A stretch of DNA of 64,000 nt. Origin: Neobacillus cucumis (GTDB taxonomy: Bacteria > Bacillota > Bacilli > Bacillales > Cytobacillaceae). Under the pieces are notes generated by a model. The model was not told where the DNA came from. It was given only the letters and a program-made list of their open reading frames with translations, and did no database searches. This document shows, one piece after another, positions 20,094-29,154 of this stretch. The number at the start of each line of letters is the position of its first letter. Positions within the stretch are counted from its first letter, which is position 1. Position numbers and translations under genes: made by a program. The DNA lies in the NCBI RefSeq assembly GCF_016908975.1, contig NZ_JAFBEX010000012.1, positions 124,001 to 188,000 on the forward strand, given 5' to 3'.

Positions 20094-20756
20094 TTATTTC
20101 TCCGTTTTTAGTCCTGCTTTTTTATAAAATAAAAGTTTTTTTTCATTATATTGTTCCGTATATTTATTAAATTGGTCATTTGCGGTATAAACCTTTTTAT
20201 ATGTTTCATTTAGTTTATTTATTTGGGCTTCAAGATCTTCAAGCGGTAAATTTTTATTTTTAAACATTTGATATAGTTCTTTATCATATTGGATGGCATC
20301 AGAGTATTGTTTATACAACTCTCTGTGAGCATCATATCTTTTCATCATTATACTTTTAAGTTCATTGACCATTTTTTTTAGTGTGGGATCATCCAATTGA
20401 TCCTCTAGGTCAGAAACTTTGGCAAATTCTTGTTCCGAAGCATTAAGACTTGCTGTTTCTTTATCCAGATGCTGCTTTCTTTTATCTGCTAAGGCAATGG
20501 CTTGATCTGAAAGTTTCACAATCTGATCATATTCCTTCATTCCCTGTTTAATAATTTGATCATATAGCTCTTTTTCTTGTTTTTCTAATGTAACCAATGG
20601 CTCTTGCTGTTCTTTAAAGCTTTTTTCTACTGTAGCAACTTTTTCTAAAACATCATAGATTTTTTCAACAGGGGTCTTTTCTTGCGTACACCCTGATAAA
20701 ATATAGAGAAAGGCAATGATCATGATTAGGATACGGCTTTTTCCAATCAATAACAA
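20094..20756 (-). CDS. ykyA: YkyA-like coiled-coil lipoprotein
   Basis: 220 residues: signal peptide with lipobox LSGC (Cys near residue 23), then a long, highly charged helical region (EKSFKEQQEPLVTLEKQEKE onwards) that should form antiparallel coiled coils on the outer face of the membrane. Matches the YkyA/putative cell-wall-binding lipoprotein family beside defB and pdhA. The start is read as TTG 20756 with AGGGGG seven bases upstream; a TTG at 20780 precedes that ribosome site and is unlikely. Confidence 0.82.
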   Translation of the reverse strand: MLLIGKSRILIMIIAFLYILSGCTQEKTPVEKIYDVLEKVATVEKSFKEQQEPLVTLEKQEKELYDQIIKQGMKEYDQIVKLSDQAIALADKRKQHLDKETASLNASEQEFAKVSDLEDQLDDPTLKKMVNELKSIMMKRYDAHRELYKQYSDAIQYDKELYQMFKNKNLPLEDLEAQINKLNETYKKVYTANDQFNKYTEQYNEKKLLFYKKAGLKTEK

Positions 20757-20924
20757 TTTATAACCCCCTAACGACTTCAATTTCTACTATATCGATATAA
20801 AGTTTGTTTGACAATAAATAATCGAAACGAATTAAAATTAGAAACAATTAATTAACATTTTTGCTATTGTTTGATAGACTAAACCTTATGATTTAACTTT
20901 AAGGAACTTTGGGAGTGAATGTTC

Positions 20925-21479
20925 ATGATAATGATGGAGGATATCATTCGAGACGGGCACCCAACCCTTCGAAAAGTGGCAGAAGAAGTCGTCATGCCTG
21001 CATCCGAAGAAGATAAACAAATTTTAGCCAGTCTCTTAGAATATGTAATAAACAGCCAAAACAGCGAAATGGCAGCCAAATACGGTCTACGTCCAGGAAT
21101 CGGTTTAGCTGCACCGCAAATAAATGTTTCAAAAAGGATGATTGCTGTTCATCTAACAGACGATAAAGGAACGCTCTATAGCTATGCTTTATTTAACCCA
21201 AAAATCGTCAGTCATTCTGTTGAAATGGCTTATCTTGAAACGGGTGAGGGCTGCCTGTCCGTTGATGAGGCCATACCAGGGTATGTTCCAAGGTATGCTA
21301 GGGTTACAATAAAAGGAGTCACACTTCATGGAGAAGAAGTCAAACTCCGACTTCGAGGTCTTCCTGCGATTTGCTTTCAGCATGAAATCGACCATTTGAA
21401 CGGAATTATGTTTTATGATCATATTGATAAACAAGACCCATTTAAACCAGTTGATGGAGCTACCATCATCGAACGTTAA
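20925..21479 (+). CDS. defB: peptide deformylase, type 2
   Basis: 184-residue metallohydrolase that removes N-formyl groups from nascent proteins. All three motifs are present: [16 protein letters not shown] and QHEIDHLNG, with the Cys and two His metal ligands. The insertions are those of the Gram-positive type 2 enzyme. ATG 20925 is chosen for its 9-base distance from GGGAG; an ATG at 20919 is too close. Orthologue of B. subtilis DefB (YkrB), the main cellular deformylase there. Confidence 0.95.
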   Translation: MIMMEDIIRDGHPTLRKVAEEVVMPASEEDKQILASLLEYVINSQNSEMAAKYGLRPGIGLAAPQINVSKRMIAVHLTDDKGTLYSYALFNPKIVSHSVEMAYLETGEGCLSVDEAIPGYVPRYARVTIKGVTLHGEEVKLRLRGLPAICFQHEIDHLNGIMFYDHIDKQDPFKPVDGATIIER

Positions 21480-21516
21480 ACACTGGCCTTTCTGTAAGGC
21501 CAGTGTTTTTTTATTG
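21480..21516 (+). terminator. defB terminator
   Basis: ACACTGGCCTT / AAGGCCAGTGT stem followed by TTTTTTT immediately after the stop codon. Confidence 0.92.
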
Positions 21517-21543
21517 TTCAGCGTCTTGCGCTTTTCTTGTTCA
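21517..21543 (-). repeat. remnant of a family A repeat end
   Basis: GTTCAGCGTCTTGCGCTTTTC resembles the GCGCTTGCGCTTTTC end of family A on the reverse strand, with nothing else of the element left. Confidence 0.4.
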
Positions 21544-21697
21544 TTTTTATTCCAATTATAACCATGAAAGAATACCTATTTTACTCATATAATAATAGTA
21601 AAAAAATACTTTTAATAAAAAAATTTCAATTATCTGCCATCGGTTGCTTTACTTTGGACAAGGTTCGTATAAAATATAAGTAAGGAGATGATCCACT

Positions 21698-21769
21698 ATG
21701 TTAAAGAAGCTAAGAAAGAAGCTTTTGAAACAGTGGAATGATTTACTTAGAAAAAAATCAATTGCCTAA
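21698..21769 (+). CDS. 23-aa basic amphipathic peptide
   Basis: AAGGAGATGATCCACT precedes an ATG and a 23-codon frame: MLKKLRKKLLKQWNDLLRKK followed by three residues. It is strongly cationic and would form an amphipathic helix. A hairpin follows nine bases later. Promoter-like hexamers (TTGCTT, 18 bases, TATAAA) lie about 30 bases upstream. It therefore has the complete layout of a small monocistronic gene. Homologues unknown to me; possibilities include a membrane-active peptide, a small regulator or a type I toxin-like product. Confidence 0.6.
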   Translation: MLKKLRKKLLKQWNDLLRKKSIA

Positions 21770-21777
21770 TTTCTTTG

Positions 21778-21812
21778 AGAGGGCCCTTCAAACTTGCGAA
21801 GGGCTCCTTCAT
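21778..21812 (+). terminator. terminator after the 23-aa peptide gene
   Basis: GAGGGCCCTTC / GAAGGGCTCC stem with a short loop and a TTCATTATT tail. Confidence 0.6.
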
Positions 21813-21956
21813 TATTGTAAATTGAAGTAATATGATTTTTATTTACATACTTTTCATATATGGTCCAGAGGAAAACCTTAAGAAAATAAATGAAAAAGAT
21901 GAAAATATTTTATATAATAGAAAAAGTTATTGATTCAATAAGGAGCGAATTTTGTC

Positions 21957-22169
21957 ATGATATTTAAAGTGTATTATCAAAAAAGCATTAGTGAAGTTCC
22001 AGTTCGAGAAAACACTAAAACAATCTTTGTTAAAGGTGAATCTGTAAGAGATGTTCGAAATAAAATTGCTGATCGCGGATTTAATGTAGAATATGTTGAA
22101 GAAGTTAAAGGAGCACATTTGGAATACGAACAACAAAATGAAGACTTTAAAGTATTGGAGATTGGATAA
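21957..22169 (+). CDS. rpoY: RNA polymerase epsilon subunit
   Basis: 70-residue small polymerase subunit of Firmicutes (YkzG). The start IFKVYYQKSISEVPVRENTK and the ending EDFKVLEI are typical. Its fold resembles phage Gp2, and it binds the core enzyme near the secondary channel. AAGGAGCG precedes the ATG. The rnjA start lies three bases beyond the stop, giving an rpoY-rnjA operon as in other Bacillales. Confidence 0.93.
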   Translation: MIFKVYYQKSISEVPVRENTKTIFVKGESVRDVRNKIADRGFNVEYVEEVKGAHLEYEQQNEDFKVLEIG

Positions 22170-22172
22170 TTT

Positions 22173-23840
22173 ATGAAATTTGTAAAAAATGATCAAACTG
22201 CTGTTTTTGCCTTAGGGGGTTTAGGAGAAATAGGCAAAAATACTTATGCAGTTCAGTTTCAAGATGAAATAATACTAATCGATGCTGGCATAAAGTTTCC
22301 AGAAGATGAATTATTGGGTATCGATTATGTAATCCCAGATTACACCTACTTGGTGAAAAACGAGGAAAAAATTAAAGGGCTATTTGTAACCCATGGACAT
22401 GAAGATCACATTGGCGGAATTCCGTATTTACTTCGTGAAATAAACATTCCGATTTATGGCGGTAAGCTTGCACTTGGGTTAATTAAAAATAAACTAGAAG
22501 AGCACGGTTTATTACGAAATGCAAAACTTATTGAAATTAAAGAAGATGATGTCATTAAGTTCCGCAAAACATCCGTTACCTTTTTCCGAACCACCCACAG
22601 TATTCCTGATTCCTACGGTATTGTCGTAAAAACCCCTCCAGGACAAATTGTCCATACAGGTGATTTTAAATTTGATTTTACTCCTGTTGGTGAACCAGCT
22701 AATTTAACCAAAATGGCTGAAATTGGTAAGGAAGGGGTATTATGTTTACTTTCAGATAGTACTAATAGTGAAATTCCTGATTTTACTATGTCAGAACGCC
22801 GAGTTGGTGAAAGTATTCATGATATCTTCCGAAAAGTGGATGGACGGATTATTTTTGCAACCTTTGCATCCAATATTCATAGATTACAACAAGTAGTAGA
22901 AGCAGCTGTAGTCAATGGAAGAAAAGTTGCTGTATTTGGGCGAAGTATGGAAGCGGCAATAAATATTGGGCTTGAATTAGGCTATATTACGGCCCCAAAA
23001 GAAACTTTTATTGAATCAAATCAAATAAACCGATTACCTGCTGATAAAGTGACGATTCTTTGTACAGGCAGTCAGGGAGAACCAATGGCTGCTCTTTCAA
23101 GAATTGCAAATGGTACCCACAGACAAATTCAAATTATACCTGGAGATACAGTGGTTTTCTCTTCCTCTCCAATTCCAGGCAATACGATTAGCGTAAGCAG
23201 AACCATAAATATGCTTTATCGTGCGGGAGCGGAAGTAATTCATGGTAAATTAAGCAATATCCATACTTCTGGTCACGGCGGCCAAGAAGAACAAAAATTA
23301 ATGCTACGTTTAATTAAACCAAAGTTCTTTATGCCAATTCATGGTGAATACCGGATGCAAAAAATGCATGCCCAACTTGCTGTTGATTGTGGTGTTGCGG
23401 AAGAAAATTGCTTTATTATGGACAATGGTGAAGTACTAGCCCTCTCTAATGACACTGCACAGGTTGCTGGTAAAATTCCATCAGGTTCCGTTTATATCGA
23501 CGGAAGTGGTGTAGGCGACATTGGAAATATCGTCTTAAGAGATCGCCGCATTCTTTCAGAAGAAGGATTAGTAGTAGTTGTAGTGAGTATCAATATGAAA
23601 GAATTTAAAATAGCGTCAGGTCCTGATCTTATCTCTAGGGGATTTGTTTACATGAGAGAATCTGGTGATTTAATCAATGATGCTCAAAACCTTATCACAA
23701 AACATTTAAATAAGGTAATGGAACGAAAAACAAGCCAATGGTCAGAAATCAAGAATGAAATTACTGATACACTCGCACCATTCCTCTACGAGAAAACAAA
23801 ACGTAGACCAATGATCTTACCAATTATCATGGAAGTATAA
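22173..23840 (+). CDS. rnjA: ribonuclease J1
   Basis: 555-residue metallo-beta-lactamase/beta-CASP ribonuclease with 5'-to-3' exo- and endonucleolytic activity, central to mRNA decay and rRNA maturation. The zinc motif HGHEDHIGG (His74, His76, Asp78, His79) and the C-terminal [10 protein letters not shown] and MPIHGEYR are present. Operon with rpoY. Its TAA stop is followed at once by GAAAAGCGG, repeat copy A5, so the mRNA of the decay enzyme itself would carry the element. Confidence 0.97.
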   Translation: MKFVKNDQTAVFALGGLGEIGKNTYAVQFQDEIILIDAGIKFPEDELLGIDYVIPDYTYLVKNEEKIKGLFVTHGHEDHIGGIPYLLREINIPIYGGKLALGLIKNKLEEHGLLRNAKLIEIKEDDVIKFRKTSVTFFRTTHSIPDSYGIVVKTPPGQIVHTGDFKFDFTPVGEPANLTKMAEIGKEGVLCLLSDSTNSEIPDFTMSERRVGESIHDIFRKVDGRIIFATFASNIHRLQQVVEAAVVNGRKVAVFGRSMEAAINIGLELGYITAPKETFIESNQINRLPADKVTILCTGSQGEPMAALSRIANGTHRQIQIIPGDTVVFSSSPIPGNTISVSRTINMLYRAGAEVIHGKLSNIHTSGHGGQEEQKLMLRLIKPKFFMPIHGEYRMQKMHAQLAVDCGVAEENCFIMDNGEVLALSNDTAQVAGKIPSGSVYIDGSGVGDIGNIVLRDRRILSEEGLVVVVVSINMKEFKIASGPDLISRGFVYMRESGDLINDAQNLITKHLNKVMERKTSQWSEIKNEITDTLAPFLYEKTKRRPMILPIIMEV

Positions 23841-23841
23841 G

Positions 23842-23962
23842 AAAAGCGGAAGCGCCTTGTTCAGCCTCGCCAAGCATAAGACGCGCCCAAAAGGAAGGCA
23901 AAAAGCGCCTTCCTTTTGGGCGCGTCTGTAGACCATCGAGGGGCTAGGCGCTGGAGCTGGAC
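23842..23962 (+). repeat. family A intergenic repeat, copy A5
   Basis: Begins AAAAGCGGAAGCGCC and ends GGGGCTAGGCGCTGGAGC. The central hairpin is nearly perfect: GACGCGCCCAAAAGGAAGGC pairs with its complement around a 5- to 6-base loop. Immediately after rnjA, same orientation. Confidence 0.92.
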
Positions 23963-23968
23963 ATAAAG

Positions 23969-24004
23969 AAAAGCGGAAGGCCAAATGGCGCTTCCGCTTT
24001 TTTC
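23969..24004 (+). terminator. rpoY-rnjA terminator
   Basis: AAAAGCGGAAG / CTTCCGCTTTTTT stem after repeat A5. Confidence 0.8.
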
Positions 24005-24046
24005 TTCGTTCATAAACCTGCCTCCGGTTATTCCATTCCGTCCGCG

Positions 24047-24517
24047 TCAGCTCAATTCACATTCTTTTGCTTTTTCCATTTCATCAACTAGGCGGATTAC
24101 ACGTTTTTCAAGCATTTTCATAACATTTCCGCCAGCTTGATAATGCCTGAGATTGCCTTCTCGGTCGAAAATATAATAGGCAGGAACATATTGATTCTCA
24201 AATGCCTCCGTTAGTTTGTGCTCACCATCAACAAAAATAGGCTGAGTGATTTCATGCTCTTTAGCCACCTTTATAATTTCTTGCATGTTTGTATCAGCTT
24301 CTGAACGCGGCATATGGACAGCCACCACATTTAATTTTTCTTTATAATCATCACGAAGTTGATTAACCTGGTGCATCGCTTCTTTACATAAATGGCAGCT
24401 TATAGACCAGAAGTGAAAAAGTGTGGGCCTTTCCCCAACTAGTTCATCCTTTGTAACCTGCCCATTCACCCACTCTGTTGCCCCAGTTAACTCTGGCATT
24501 TTGTCCCGTAATTTCAT
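24047..24517 (-). CDS. ykuV: YkuV-like thiol-disulfide oxidoreductase
   Basis: 156-residue thioredoxin-fold protein with active site CHLC in HFWSISCHLCKEAM and a cis-Pro loop YVPAYYIFD. No signal peptide, unlike ResA, so probably cytoplasmic. Very close to B. subtilis YkuV, which reduces protein disulfides. Starts 11 bases downstream of the deacetylase stop codon, hence co-transcribed with it. Confidence 0.92.
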   Translation of the reverse strand: MKLRDKMPELTGATEWVNGQVTKDELVGERPTLFHFWSISCHLCKEAMHQVNQLRDDYKEKLNVVAVHMPRSEADTNMQEIIKVAKEHEITQPIFVDGEHKLTEAFENQYVPAYYIFDREGNLRHYQAGGNVMKMLEKRVIRLVDEMEKAKECELS

Positions 24518-24528
24518 GGATGGACCCC

Positions 24529-25647
24529 CTATTTGCCTTTAAAAGAGAAATAGCTTGTAATAGCCTTTACAGCAACATCAATAGCCGCTTCATTTGGATT
24601 AAGTTTAGCATGATGTAAGCCGTACGGCGAGTCTACACCAAGCCAAAACATTAATCCTGGTATTTCTTTAAGCATAAAACCGAAATCCTCACCAGTCATA
24701 GCCTCTCGACATTCTACCACCGTTATGTCAGTCTCATTTCTTATATATTCGATAAATTCCCTCGTAACAGATGCTGTATTGTAAACTTGATGATACATCG
24801 AACCATAGTCTATTATGGCTTCACACTCATACCCCGTCTCAATCCCTTTAACAAGTGCATCAATTCGATGTTTCACCCTGTCCATGGCTTCAGGAGACAA
24901 TGTTCTAATGGTTCCTTCTAGTCTTGCCCTTTCAGCAATAATGTTTTGGACAGTGCCCCCCGTTATTTTTCCAATGGTAATGACGGCACTATCCAATGGA
25001 TCAATATTTCTTGAAATAACAGTTTGCAATTGATTTACGAGTGTACAAGCAGCAATAACCATATCATTGGTCTGGTGCGGATAGGCGGCATGACCGCCTT
25101 TACCCTTTAAGTCTATAAATAACTCGGATGTATTAGCAAATAATAAACCTTCTTTAAGGGCAATTGTTCCAACCGGATATTCCGGTGCAATATGAAGAGC
25201 AAAAATTAAATCCGGCAGAAACGATTGCATTTCATCCGATTGCAGCATTGGTTCGGCTCCTCCAGGACCTTCTTCAGCCGGCTGAAAAATAAACACCAAA
25301 TCATCACTAATTGGATTGTTGATGAAGTAAGATAATACACCTAACGCAATCGTCATATGAAAATCGTGCCCGCAGGCATGCATTCTTTCTTCGTGAGTAG
25401 ACGCACAAGCTAAACCCGTTTCTTCTGTAATAGGCAGTCCATCAATATCGGCCCTATACCCTATTGTTTTGGTTGGTTTCAGACCATGAACTTTCACTAA
25501 TAATCCCGTTTTCCACTTTTTAATGGAAATACGGTCCTCGGGGAATGACTGTATGATGGAATATAAATAAGCTTGGGTTTTAAATTCTTGAAAACCAAGC
25601 TCCGGAATTTGGTGTAGATCCCTCCGTATTTCTATTAATGATTTCAT
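24529..25647 (-). CDS. dapL: N-acetyldiaminopimelate deacetylase
   Basis: 372-residue M20D metallopeptidase-family enzyme: [15 protein letters not shown], then HACGHDFHM with the di-metal ligands, and PAEEGPGGA with the catalytic Glu. It performs the last acetylase-branch step to LL-diaminopimelate for lysine and peptidoglycan. ATG 25647 has GAGAGGTAAC upstream; an extension to 25695 runs into the intergenic hairpin. Pairs with dapH upstream and patA at 33.6 kb. B. subtilis name ykuR; dapL is also used for an unrelated aminotransferase. Confidence 0.88.
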   Translation of the reverse strand: MKSLIEIRRDLHQIPELGFQEFKTQAYLYSIIQSFPEDRISIKKWKTGLLVKVHGLKPTKTIGYRADIDGLPITEETGLACASTHEERMHACGHDFHMTIALGVLSYFINNPISDDLVFIFQPAEEGPGGAEPMLQSDEMQSFLPDLIFALHIAPEYPVGTIALKEGLLFANTSELFIDLKGKGGHAAYPHQTNDMVIAACTLVNQLQTVISRNIDPLDSAVITIGKITGGTVQNIIAERARLEGTIRTLSPEAMDRVKHRIDALVKGIETGYECEAIIDYGSMYHQVYNTASVTREFIEYIRNETDITVVECREAMTGEDFGFMLKEIPGLMFWLGVDSPYGLHHAKLNPNEAAIDVAVKAITSYFSFKGK

Positions 25648-25666
25648 GATAGTTACCTCTCTTTCC

Positions 25667-25702
25667 CTATAAAAGAAGCGTGGATTATAGTCCACGCTCG
25701 CT
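25667..25702 (-). terminator. hairpin between dapH and the deacetylase gene
   Basis: AGCGTGGA / TCCACGCT stem with a 6-base loop and, on the minus strand, a TTCTTTTA tail. It may end or attenuate dapH transcription before dapL. Confidence 0.65.
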
Positions 25703-25746
25703 TTTTAAGCTGCAATATTATTCAAAAAACGCACAGCTTGTCCTTC

Positions 25747-26448
25747 TTATAATTGGCGAAGCTCCTGCATAATTTCGGTTTTTGATTTCGTTTTTTCATC
25801 AATATCTTTAATTTTTCTTGCTGGTGTGCCGGCGACAACAGTATAAGGCTCAACATCCTTCGTTACAACTGCTCCAGCTGCAACTACTGAACCTTTTCCT
25901 ACCGTTACACCCTCTAGAACGACTGCATTAGCACCAATTAGAACATCATCCTCAATGATAACAGGCTTAGCGGATGGCGGCTCAATTACACCTGCCAAAA
26001 CAGTTCCAGCTCCGATATGGCAATTCTTCCCGACGGTTGCTCTTCCGCCAAGTACAACGCCCATATCAATCATTGATTTCTCGCCAATAACGGCACCAAT
26101 ATTGATAACAGAGCCCATCATGATAACAGCATTATCACCAATTTCTACTTGATCACGAATGGTAACACCTGGCTCAATTCGAGCATTGATATGTTTAGTA
26201 TCTAACAAAGGTATTGCTGAATTGCGTCGGTCATTTTCAACTACGAAATCTTCAATTTTTTCTTTGTTAGCTTCTAATGCAGCATTAATTTCAGACCATT
26301 CACCGAAAACAACGCCTGTGTTTCCATTAATAAAGGCTTTCGTTTCAGTACCAAAATTGATTCCGTCTAAATCACCTTTCAGGTAAACCTTAACAGGTGT
26401 AGATTTTTTACTATTTGCAATAAAAGCAATAATTTCATGTGCATCCAT
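25747..26448 (-). CDS. dapH: tetrahydrodipicolinate N-acetyltransferase
   Basis: 233-residue left-handed beta-helix acyltransferase. Hexapeptide repeats run through [20 protein letters not shown] and [20 protein letters not shown]; the N-terminal helical domain begins [21 protein letters not shown]. Acetylates tetrahydrodipicolinate in the lysine/DAP pathway. AGGGGGC is somewhat far (about 12 bases) from ATG 26448, but no better start is visible. Confidence 0.95.
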   Translation of the reverse strand: MDAHEIIAFIANSKKSTPVKVYLKGDLDGINFGTETKAFINGNTGVVFGEWSEINAALEANKEKIEDFVVENDRRNSAIPLLDTKHINARIEPGVTIRDQVEIGDNAVIMMGSVINIGAVIGEKSMIDMGVVLGGRATVGKNCHIGAGTVLAGVIEPPSAKPVIIEDDVLIGANAVVLEGVTVGKGSVVAAGAVVTKDVEPYTVVAGTPARKIKDIDEKTKSKTEIMQELRQL

Positions 26449-26524
26449 TTGCTGACTTGCCCCCTATTTCATGTACTAAAAAATACTTTAACAAACAAAA
26501 GAACTGAAAACAAGAAAAAACAAC

Positions 26525-27412
26525 CTAATCTTTTGAAGATTCCGCGATATATTCTTTTATCAGTTCCAAAAACGCAGAAACTTGCTTTAATTGAAAAGCA
26601 GATTCATACCCTAATAACCAAGTATCTCGTTTTAACGGTACATTATTCTCATCCACTAAAGGTATTTTAAAAATATCCCTTTCGGTCTTTCTAAGAGTAA
26701 TGGAAGGTAATATTGCGTATCCTATGCCATTAAAAGCCATCTGCTTGCATGTTTCAATTTGGTCTACTACTACCGTTCTTTTCGGCGATGTTTTAAAATT
26801 GCGCATCCACCAGTCCTGTATTTCCTGATAATAATTCGAGTCACTTCTAAATTGGATAAACGGGCGATCAGTCTTTAAAACTTCCTCGGGCATGGTAAAT
26901 TCCCTATCGACAAGATAAAGAGGGTCATTAAATAGATGGACTTTCAACCCTTTCCAATCAGGATTTCCACGGATAATTCCTACATGTACCTGATCGTCAT
27001 ATAAAGATTTTAAAATTTCACTGCTCCATCCTGTTACCAGGGAAATTTTGACTTGTGGATATTTATCAATAAATTTCTTTAAAACCTCTGGAAGCCAATT
27101 TTGTCCGACAATCGATGCCACAGCGATTTTTAATGTACCAGAGACCCCTTCTTGAAGCGAATCTATCGTTTGGCGTACCTTTTCCTGTTTAATTAAAATC
27201 TCGTTCACAAAGTCAATCACATGTTCTCCCGCAGGTGTTAAGGAAAGCCCCTTTTGAGAGCGGATGAACAATTTTGTTCCCCATTCTTTTTCAATGGTTT
27301 GGAGGCGTTGTGAAAGAGCAGGCTGTGAAACAAACAGCCGCTCCGAAGCCTTTCTCATATTCATTTCTTGTGCTAAAACCGATAATAACTGAAATTCTGA
27401 TAAGGAGGACAT
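26525..27412 (-). CDS. ccpC: LysR-family regulator CcpC
   Basis: 295 residues: N-terminal winged helix-turn-helix (about 1-60, RKASERLFVSQPALSQRLQ) and a C-terminal co-inducer domain ending WLLGYESAFQLKQVSAFLE. Closely resembles B. subtilis CcpC, a citrate-responsive repressor of citB and citZ. The start is ATG 27412 with AGAGG seven bases away, rather than the TTG at 27418. Downstream are dapH and dapL. Confidence 0.9.
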   Translation of the reverse strand: MSSLSEFQLLSVLAQEMNMRKASERLFVSQPALSQRLQTIEKEWGTKLFIRSQKGLSLTPAGEHVIDFVNEILIKQEKVRQTIDSLQEGVSGTLKIAVASIVGQNWLPEVLKKFIDKYPQVKISLVTGWSSEILKSLYDDQVHVGIIRGNPDWKGLKVHLFNDPLYLVDREFTMPEEVLKTDRPFIQFRSDSNYYQEIQDWWMRNFKTSPKRTVVVDQIETCKQMAFNGIGYAILPSITLRKTERDIFKIPLVDENNVPLKRDTWLLGYESAFQLKQVSAFLELIKEYIAESSKD

Positions 27413-27465
27413 ATTCAAACCTCTATAATTATTTTGTTTAAACTTCTATCTTTTAATCGAATATA

Positions 27466-27774
27466 TTATGGAGATTCCACTTTCTTTTTAGGAATAAATA
27501 GTATAAGAAGCATACAAATAACAGCAAAAGCCAAGACAACATAATAAACATTGTGTAAAGAAAAGGTTAGTCCACTAGAAAGATCCCCCTGAATTTTTTC
27601 CCTTTCTTCAGTGGTATAAATATCACCTACAATAGTGGTAGCGATAAGTGTTACAGCTCCTGCTCCAAACCCTTGGATTAATCGAAACATGGCAAGCATG
27701 ACAGAAGCTAAGACCAATAATTTCTTTATTTGTTTTCTTTTAGGTGTTCCTAACACTTCCATATCAAGACCCAA
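27466..27774 (-). pseudogene. remnant of an MFS drug-transporter gene
   Basis: A 102-codon frame whose middle reads FRLIQGFGAGAV then GDIYTTEEREKIQG, the TM4 and following loop of a DHA2/EmrB-type 14-helix exporter. This is joined directly to a final transmembrane helix ending LFIPKKK. Roughly 300 intervening residues are missing and the N terminus is not MFS-like, so this is an internally deleted leftover between ccpC and darB. No convincing ribosome site. Confidence 0.75.
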
Positions 27775-27789
27775 TTTCTCACCTCTAAT

Positions 27790-27822
27790 GTAAAAAAAAT
27801 AGAGCTCCCAATAGGGAGCAGA
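27790..27822 (-). terminator. darB terminator
   Basis: GCTCCC / GGGAGC stem with a 4-base loop, followed on the minus strand by TCTATTTTTTTT, just past the darB stop. Confidence 0.85.
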
Positions 27823-27828
27823 TTTCTT

Positions 27829-28272
27829 TTATTTTTTAAACCGTTTAACCAATTTATTTAATTGATTTAATACGGTGCTTCTAGGTAAAATTCCTTCAAA
27901 GAAACCTTCTTCATTTTCAATGCATAGAAATGGATGATTTACTAATAAGTCTAAACACTGACTAAGTGATGATGATATACCAACCCGCGGAATGGAACTT
28001 TTCATTACTTCTTCCACCCGCTTGTTTTCAAGCTGTTCAAATTCTATTCGTTCAAGTCCTAATATAGAATCCATAATAATAGGGGTACTTATAAGCCCAT
28101 GTAGTTTGTAATGTGGATCTAGAACTGGGATAGCTGTATATCCACTTTTCGTTAATACCAATAAAGCATGTTCAAGGTTATTTCCGATTTGCACATGAGC
28201 AACACGCTCAGATGATATCATTAATTGTTTAATGGTTAAATCTAAAAATTCCCCGCTAGGAAGACTAATCAT
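27829..28272 (-). CDS. darB: CBS-domain c-di-AMP receptor DarB (YkuL)
   Basis: 147 residues made of two CBS domains (about 17-70 and 84-140); KSGYTAIPVLDPHYKLHGLI is a classic CBS stretch. In B. subtilis the orthologue binds cyclic di-AMP and, when ligand-free, activates Rel and pyruvate carboxylase. Free-standing cytosolic sensor. Own terminator; located near ccpC as in B. subtilis. Confidence 0.87.
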   Translation of the reverse strand: MISLPSGEFLDLTIKQLMISSERVAHVQIGNNLEHALLVLTKSGYTAIPVLDPHYKLHGLISTPIIMDSILGLERIEFEQLENKRVEEVMKSSIPRVGISSSLSQCLDLLVNHPFLCIENEEGFFEGILPRSTVLNQLNKLVKRFKK

Positions 28273-28363
28273 AAGTCAAATACTCCTCAATATATGTTTT
28301 TCTACAGACTTATTCTACCACAGTATCCGGGGTCCGGGATAATTTAAAAAAACGGTATTCCAA

Positions 28364-28396
28364 CAGAAAAAAAGGAACCGCGATTGGTTCCTATTG
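28364..28396 (-). terminator. ykuJ terminator
   Basis: AGGAACC / GGTTCCT stem then TTTTTTT; the upstream arm overlaps the ykuJ stop codon. Confidence 0.85.
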
Positions 28397-28627
28397 AATT
28401 AAATCAAAGATTTCAATTGTAATCATATCAATATTGTCAAATTGGTATCTTTTCGGTTTTTCCTTTTCATTATAGATTTCCAATTCAAATGTTTCTGTCT
28501 TTGGATGAAAAGTAACCTGACATTTTCTTTCACCATTTACTTCAAAATAACGTTGGGCAGGTTCCCCACTTGTAGATTGTTCCTGAAGGTTTTTTAACCT
28601 TGTTAATATACCTTGTAACTGTGACAT
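28391..28627 (-). CDS. ykuJ: YkuJ-family protein
   Basis: 78-residue soluble protein with QRYFEVNGE and YQFDNIDMITIEIFDL, diagnostic of YkuJ (DUF1797), an alpha/beta protein of known structure and unknown function. AAGGAGG precedes ATG 28627. Monocistronic with its own terminator. Confidence 0.88.
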   Translation of the reverse strand: MSQLQGILTRLKNLQEQSTSGEPAQRYFEVNGERKCQVTFHPKTETFELEIYNEKEKPKRYQFDNIDMITIEIFDLIQ

Positions 28628-28817
28628 TAAATTATCCTCCTTTTAAAACAAAACAAACTGTTTACAGTTATGTTTCTCATTTGGCATCTTTCTATCCTAA
28701 TCGAATCTTTTCAAAATTTGACAGTAGAGATTTTATGCCAATATTAAAAGAATAAAATAATAGCCTCCATTTGTCCAAGTAAAAATGAAGAAATTATGAT
28801 TTTTTTAAAAACTTCAT

Positions 28818-28850
28818 AAAAAATAGGCCCCATGAACAGGAGACCTATGA
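28818..28850 (-). terminator. terminator of the small membrane protein gene
   Basis: ATAGGTCTCC / GGGGCCTAT imperfect stem followed by TTTTTTATG on the minus strand, overlapping the stop. Confidence 0.6.
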
Positions 28851-29084
28851 ATAAAACTTTATCGCAAAAAAGAGAACAATAAACAAAAGTAAAGCAAAAA
28901 AGATTCCATAAGCAAGAAAAATCGGGTTTGTAGTATAAACATTTCTTTGAACGGGTTTTGATATTTTAGCATCTAAGTTTCCTTCGACGGCTTTATGCTG
29001 CCTGGCAACTGAAAATGTATATAGAAGAGAAAATGCTAATACAGCAATAATCACAATCGACAGGATATTGACAAAAAGATTCAT
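28845..29084 (-). CDS. two-helix membrane protein, unknown
   Basis: 79 residues: an N-terminal hydrophobic helix, a central polar loop with many Lys/Arg, and a C-terminal hydrophobic helix (FLAYGIFFALLLFIVLFFAI). The second of two ATGs, at 29084, has AGGAG at a normal distance. No family recognised; it lies between ykuJ and ykuI. Confidence 0.65.
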   Translation of the reverse strand: MNLFVNILSIVIIAVLAFSLLYTFSVARQHKAVEGNLDAKISKPVQRNVYTTNPIFLAYGIFFALLLFIVLFFAIKFYS

Positions 29085-29154
29085 GAACATGGCTCCTTCT
29101 ACCCAAGGTTATCATTAAATTTCCACTTCATGAATCATTCTATACCTCGTCTAT

